From the NCBI GenBank assembly GCA_914767715.1, contig OU612068.1, positions 6,820,001-6,884,000 of the forward strand: a stretch of DNA of 64,000 nucleotides, given 5' to 3'. The translations under genes were made by a program, and so were the position numbers. The notes beneath the pieces were generated by a model, which ran no database searches, was not told where the DNA came from, and worked only from the letters and a program-made list of their open reading frames with translations. Of this stretch, positions 58,601-64,000 are shown in pieces (within the stretch, counting starts at the first letter, position 1; every line of letters starts with the position of its first letter). Source of the DNA: Membranipora membranacea (taxonomy: Eukaryota; Bryozoa; Gymnolaemata; Cheilostomatida; Membraniporidae).

Positions 58601-61600
58601 ACAGACTTGAAAGACAGCATAGATTAGCCTCCGTTGATAGCTCGGGTATGAAAGCATGTGACTGACCTGCTGGGAAAGTACAACCTGATCAGATATAACT
58701 GTTTGGAATTGCCCCACACTCTATACAGGTGGGGATAATTCCAGACAGAAATGATCTGATCAGGGTTCCTTTATGACAATGACAGTGCACAGTATACTAA
58801 AATGGAATTAGACATGAAAAGCAGAAATGAGGGATAACGAGGTTACATATTACCATAAGTTAGCGTATCTCTGTCCTTTACTCTTGAGAGTGCTGATCAA
58901 ATAATTGAATTTTATAAATTAAAGATGTTGAGCAGTAGAATCCAATAAAACACCGGCAATGAATTTGCCCAATATTGTTGTGTGCTTAGCCGAGAGTCCC
59001 GATGCTTCACATAGTTTGTTGTCATAGCATGTATGGTTATCTTTTACACACAGGAGGTTCGTGAACTTCTCATCCCAATTGTTCCTTTGGGAGAAAAACA
59101 TTTTTCATACCAAAAACTGTACGATTAAAAGTTAAATGTCATCAATATTACCTTGTGGTAGCAACCTTGATCCATTTATCACTGGTGAGGTCCTTCTTCT
59201 CAATCAGATACTCAGTGACCATGCTGCCTCCATCATTGAGAGGTGATAGCCAGGATAGAGTAACATCAGATCCTACACCCTGTTCTGTCATCAAACCATG
59301 TGGGGCATCAGGGGTGTCTGAAACAAAATATGAAGACATAGAAGTTGGCATTGCCCCTTCAATCAAATGAACATTGACTAATTATCCAGGTGAAACCTTG
59401 GCGCTACCTACAAAACTTGTTTAATGTTAAATGTTTATATCCTTTTTTTGACACAGTTTTGCGTTATCAAAATTGTGCTGAGATACTAGTGGGTGTTTGG
59501 AGCACTGCAAAGACATAAAACTTCGAGATCCTAAAAGCTAAGTTAGCTCTGTCTAGAACTATCTTTAACTCTGTGCAGATATTTCTCATGAATAACAGTT
59601 GTATTATTTACCATTTACAGTGAAGGTTAGATTGCCAGAATCACTGCCGAGGTTATTCTCTAAGTCAAGTCTGTACACTCCTCCATCTGACTTCTCTGCG
59701 TCTTTGATGGTCAGGAAAGCGTGTCTCTCTGTCACCTGTGGGTTTAAAACCATTGTATTCAATTTTAAACCAAATTGTATTAGTGATCACTGAGTCAATA
59801 TAAGATTAGTCATTACTCACTGGTGTCCATACCCATACCCATACCCTACTCCAGCAATTATCTCTGCCAATGAGGCGGGGAAGAAAGTGCAAGATAATGT
59901 TTGGCTCATTACCATAGTTCACGAAAACATCATGAGGTTTTAACGGCTGTATTATATTTGATATTCACAATCTTGCCCATGACTAAGGTTTCATTCAACT
60001 AAGGAGTTGTCTCTATACTCTTGGTTCAACCAATTTTACCCACACATGAACCTGTCCAAGCTTAAAGCCTAACGGGCTAATGCAGAGGTAAATTGTGTGC
60101 TGTCTGACTGCCTACCTCCTGTTTGTATTGAGAACCCTTGAGAGGTTTACCATCTTTGTACCATGTAAGGTCAGGTTTAGGATTACCAGTGAATGGTATC
60201 TTCAGCACTATGTTCTCTCCCTTCTCAAACGCTGTCACTGACTCAAATCTAGCTGGCATTTTAATCTTAGGAGCCGACCTAGAGCAAAGCAAAATACAAT
60301 ATAATATAAAAAACAATATGAAGCTGTACAACAGGCTTACAACATATAGTTAGGACTTCTTGGAGCTTGGAGAGAAATGAAGCTCTTGCATTAGCCAAAA
60401 CTCATCAATTTAATTTGCATTGTTTCCAACTACAGCAAATTTTAAGTATGCATCATGGCAGATGTCATATAAGTGTAAGTTTTTTTTTCAAGATCTCCTG
60501 GTTCAGATTTCCTATCAGACTTGATATGAGTCATTGTTAGGTGTGTGTACCCCTCCTACTGGTTTACTTCTATTGGGAGATGTTAATGATGTAATATGCA
60601 AGGACTCAGCAGGTGAGGGCTACATTGATATTACCTGATGACTACTTTAGCTCTGCTCTGTCGAGTACCGGCAGCAGTAGAAGCTCTGACAGAGTAATCG
60701 TCAGCGTCCTCTCCGTAACAGTCATGTAGGGTGAAGAAATACTTGTTACCTTCTGAGAACATGTCTATACGCTTATTGGCATCCAACTGTCGAGTTCCCT
60801 TGAACCTGAAAATGGCAATCACAAAATGTAAAGCTGTAAGAGCAACACCTAGCTATCATCACCGTCTAGCTTACACTATGTGTAGTGAGTTGAAGTTGAC
60901 AACAACCTAATAATGTAGTATGAAACAGGGAACTCTAGATTTCATATGAAATCACATTCAATTATTACCTACACATTATTTGTGATAACCCTATACTCAC
61001 CATGCAATATCAGGTTTAGGATTTGCCTCCACAGTACATTCAAACTCGATTCTCTTCCCTTCTATTGTCTCCACATTTTTGAGTCCCTGTACAAACACTG
61101 GCAAAGTGGCAGCTAGAAAAAAAAATGACATTTTTTTAAAACAGCTGAATGAAGAGTTTGCTTAACATATCCATGAAGTACTTCTATTTTCCTTGGAACA
61201 AAATCGCAGTCCAAATGGACAGTCACTGAAAATGATATTGGGACTCAGTTAACAATTGCAAACTTGCTGCACACCCAGTTCAGGAGGTCTTTCATGGCCT
61301 CACATCTAGGATGCATTCTAGTTTTTTAGGATGTATCACATTCTCAGTATGAGGATTAAGGGCATCCTTGCGTCATTCTATAGGGGCAGTCCAATCTTCT
61401 GTTTCATACTAAACAGCAAGATTGTACTTATTACCTGGCCTTGTATCTCACCTTTGGGATCTTTGACCACCACTCGAGAGCTGACAGCTGATGGTTTACC
61501 CTCTCCAGCTTCATTGACAGCGATAACTCTGAACTCATATGTGAAGTCCTCGATCAGATTAGCTATGTTATACTGTGTGGCCATCACTGGTGTGTAATTC

Positions 61601-63824
61601 ACTCGCGTCCATTTCTCAGCCTTTGGCTTAAAAGTTAACAAAGATTTTTCTTTAATTAATTCACCCGTTTTAAAAGCATCATCAGTGACAATGACAGTCC
61701 AGTTTACAGCGAAATAATCAAATATATTGGATAGGAAAATCAGCATTGGCGCCTGATTGGCAATGTATCACCACAAAGCTGAGGATACAATACAATATTT
61801 AGCCATGAAAAATTATAGCATGCTGATCCATGATAGCGATAGTATTGTCTCTCGGAAAAGTCAGTTTAACAGTGACAGGAATGATACCTTACCTCTTTCC
61901 TCTCCACGATATATCCAGTAATTCTACCGCCACCATCATCAGAAGGTTTCTCCCAGGACAAGTTAACAAAGTCACTACCAACTTCCTCGACCTCAGGCAT
62001 TCCTGGAGAGCCGGGTGCATCTGTAAAAAGAGAAATTTCCATCTTGCTTTCAAATTGCAGGTTGAATTATTCTTATAGCAAGAGATAAAAGGACAGGTCA
62101 ACTGGTATCCTATGAATCGACTGGTCTAAAGGTTTTAAAATGACATCCATGTTTTATCATGAATTGAAAAGTTGTGAAAATTACTCTTGTCATGCATGCA
62201 TCTTTTGTGATGCCATCATATATAAGATATATTACTGAATAAAGCTCGATAATTCATTTCATAAAGAGACAATCCCCAAACCTTGAGAAGCACGATGTCT
62301 ATCTAGACTTAACTGAACTCACCAAACGGCAGTTTTGCCACTGTAGTATTGGCAGTCTCAATAAAAGGACCAACACCATTAGCATTAGCAGCAGCCACTC
62401 TGAAGTAATACTCAGCGTTAGGTGTGAGTCCTTGACATTCAAATGTCGGCTCCCTGCAGCCCTGTGTGACAAAATATACAAAGTATTTATATAAGCATAA
62501 TAACCAGTCAGATTTGTTTGTGGGATATCCTAGCATCTAAGTCGTCATAGAAAGAGCAAAAGTTACTGTATGAGACATTTAGCTGTATTAAGTCATTTTC
62601 ACAACATTTGGTCAATGTATGAATCATTTGACCAAACAAGAATACAAGACGGTCAAAGTGAAGCTTCAGTTTGAGAAAATTACCTGTGAAGATACAGTAG
62701 ACCAGTAAGATTTGCCGACCTCCTTCTTCTCGATAACATAGTGAGTGACTTTACTACCTCCATCATCAGAGGGCGCAGTCCAGGACAGCCTAGCTGTGTT
62801 AAATGTTGTATCTGTTACCTTGATGGGTGCTCTACATAGACCAGGGGTGGCTCTGATCATCAGGGGGAAGTTAACATTACATACACCACTGTCATTTTTT
62901 ATCTCAACGGAGTAGTCACCGGAATCATCCTTCAGAGTCTCTGCAAACAAATGGATTAAAATATTGTTATACTGATATGATTCTGTGTCAAGCTGTCCGT
63001 CGAAGGGCTCGTGGAATTTTTGCAAACATAACTTGACTAGGAATGTCTATAACACTTTTCCGCACTCGCCCATTACATTTCCTAATACGATGATTAGATT
63101 GCTAGGGTTCAACAACACCCATTATTTCAGAATTTAATTATAATGAGATCAAAAACTTTAATTGCATTCAGGAAAATTCACAGCTCAGCTAAATACTATT
63201 CTTTCAGCAGGCAATTTGTGCCACAGGAGTTCTTACTGTTTGCTAGCGATTATGGAATGAACAAGTTTGAATATTCATTCTTTGCCAAATTATTTTACTC
63301 GGACATCGTAATTTGTAACCAAAATTTATAAATCACACATCGATCGATTGTGTAGCAATAATTGACACGAGAAAAACTCAGTTTGTTTATTCTCAGCTTC
63401 TTTAGGACAAATGAAGAATAGCGAAGTGAGTGAAAAATTCCCTCATTGATAGCTTTGTTTTAGGAACAATGTTTCATTGAAAGTAATCCGTATCAAACTT
63501 CCAACAGAGTATGGATATAACCTGAGCGTCAGGGCAATGATGAGTGTTTCGTGCGTTGAGAATTACTCCCCTCAAGCCTCCAGCTTACCAGTAGAGTGGG
63601 AATGATCTAAGTCTGACTATATATATACATACCTGAGAATACCAAGCTACCATGGTCATCGAAAGTATTCAGTTTAACTCTTCCTCCCTTGGTTGGTATC
63701 TCCTTCCCATCTTTCTTTACTCTGAATGTGAAAGGTCCTGTGCCGTTAAAGGCAAATTTGACTTTGTGATGATCACCTAACTCAGCGTACTGTGCAGGTA
63801 CCTGACTGGTCAGTGTAGGTTTGG
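49620..63824 (-). CDS. Twitchin/titin-like giant muscle kinase, C-terminal 1364 residues (5' part outside window)
   Basis: Twenty-five minus-strand exons join in frame: 63824-63633, 62940-62684, 62461-62323, 62020-61893, 61626-61452, 61112-61001, 60805-60635, 60278-60116, 59735-59612, 59317-59152, 58508-58303, 57923-57830, 57638-57435, 57151-57010, 56121-55922, 55679-55527, 55123-55000, 54783-54678, 54439-54266, 53424-53305, 52947-52760, 52409-52229, 51943-51668, 51219-51109 and 49810-49620 (stop TAG). Domains in order: Ig, FN3, FN3, Ig, Ig, FN3, kinase, regulatory tail, Ig, Ig, low-complexity tail. Ig-Ig-FN3-kinase-Ig is the diagnostic end of twitchin and of titin's M-band. FN3 units show WEKPSDDGGGRITGYIVERK-type cores; Ig units show W..DG and the D.G.Y motif. 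Family members sit in the sarcomere and respond to stretch. Only two Ig domains follow the kinase (nematode twitchin has five). The tail is Ser/Gly/Arg-rich. Confidence 0.9.
50615..50823 (-). CDS. Candidate alternative or extra exon of the twitchin-like gene
   Basis: On the minus strand CTGTTTTTCAG (acceptor ending at 50824) opens a frame of 69 codons to TAA at 50615-50617. The acceptor phase (one base carried in) equals that of all neighbouring tail exons, so joining to 51109 keeps frame. The peptide is Arg/Pro/Asn/Ser-rich with a CPLCGALRSRPK zinc-ribbon-like CxxC. It could be an alternative last exon. A weak donor (GTTGGT) at 50622 would instead make it a 201-base internal exon, also keeping frame into 49810. 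Confidence 0.45.
55000..57923 (-). other. Protein kinase domain of the twitchin-like gene
   Basis: Six exons (57923 to 55000) encode YDILEELGTGAFGVVHRC (glycine loop), FVAKF (ATP-binding Lys), RNEVGVM (helix C Glu), LIMEFLSGGELFDRI, IVHLDIKPENI (catalytic loop with HLD in place of HRD, Asp kept), KIIDFGLA (DFG intact), TAEFAAPEI and TDMWACGVLAYVLLSGLSPF. It closes with a HPWI motif and a regulatory tail ending KTIHDKY. All catalytic residues are present, so activity is expected. This is the MLCK/twitchin branch of the CaMK group. The next exon (54783-54678) reads INMPAIGIIANFSSIKKLRM, matching the autoinhibitory tail position. Confidence 0.88.
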
Positions 63825-64000
63825 CTGAAAAGGTCAGAAGGTGAAAAGGTCAAGTTATATCAATAAGCAACAATTTGAACTTCGGGTCAACAAAATGGGA
63901 TTTGTCTCCATACATTCACTGGGAAGATTACTATCAATGAGCAATTATTAGAACTCCTTGATCATATCCACAGTCTAAATAGAAATAAACAGTGTCTTAA

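Noticed and set aside
58919..59101. 60-codon minus-strand frame between two FN3 exons
   Set aside because: The flanking exons 59317-59152 and 58508-58303 join directly in phase within one FN3 domain, and this segment has no suitable splice pair.

Overview
This is nuclear DNA from an invertebrate animal. Coding sequence is split by GT-AG introns of about 100 bases to 10 kb, the background is AT-rich, and the gene content is metazoan: a ciliary coiled-coil protein, a muscle giant kinase, a vesicular-type transporter, a Golgi glycosyltransferase and a rhodopsin-class receptor. The sequence does not let me name the phylum. Exon models were built by hand from conserved protein signatures, splice sites and reading phase. 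Every junction given keeps frame.

Layout. 1-5376 (+): the last 11 exons of a CCDC146/MBO2-type ciliary coiled-coil gene. 8042-18082 (+): a complete 11-exon SLC18B1-like major facilitator transporter; its second intron holds a fold-back DNA element and a LINE fragment. 19903-31446 (+): a four-exon beta-1,3-glycosyltransferase; its first intron (9.7 kb) holds a BEL/Pao LTR element with a 5-bp target duplication, a 2.6-kb fold-back element and a smaller palindromic element. 32704-36040: a broken RTE-type LINE. 36372-42834 (+): a second, dead copy of the transporter, lacking exon 1 and carrying stops, a frameshift and lost splice sites. 43537-44600 (-): a LINE fragment. 45682-46662 (+): a single-exon GPCR. 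49620-63824 (-): the C-terminal 1364 residues of a twitchin/titin-like kinase (Ig-FN3-FN3-Ig-Ig-FN3-kinase-regulatory tail-Ig-Ig-Ser/Gly/Arg-rich tail).

The host genes do not form a functional cluster. The transporter copies flank the glycosyltransferase, so one segmental duplication event probably shaped 8-43 kb. The most distinctive feature of the window is the number of palindromic (fold-back) elements: at least six clear ones in 64 kb. Two of them carry arrays of short reiterated motifs in or between their inverted arms, and several sit inside introns or close to exons. I found no protein-coding system that I would call new. The best candidates for something undescribed are the two large fold-back families, the unusual C-terminus of the twitchin-like gene with a possible alternative last exon, and the duplicated splice acceptor in the CCDC146-like gene.
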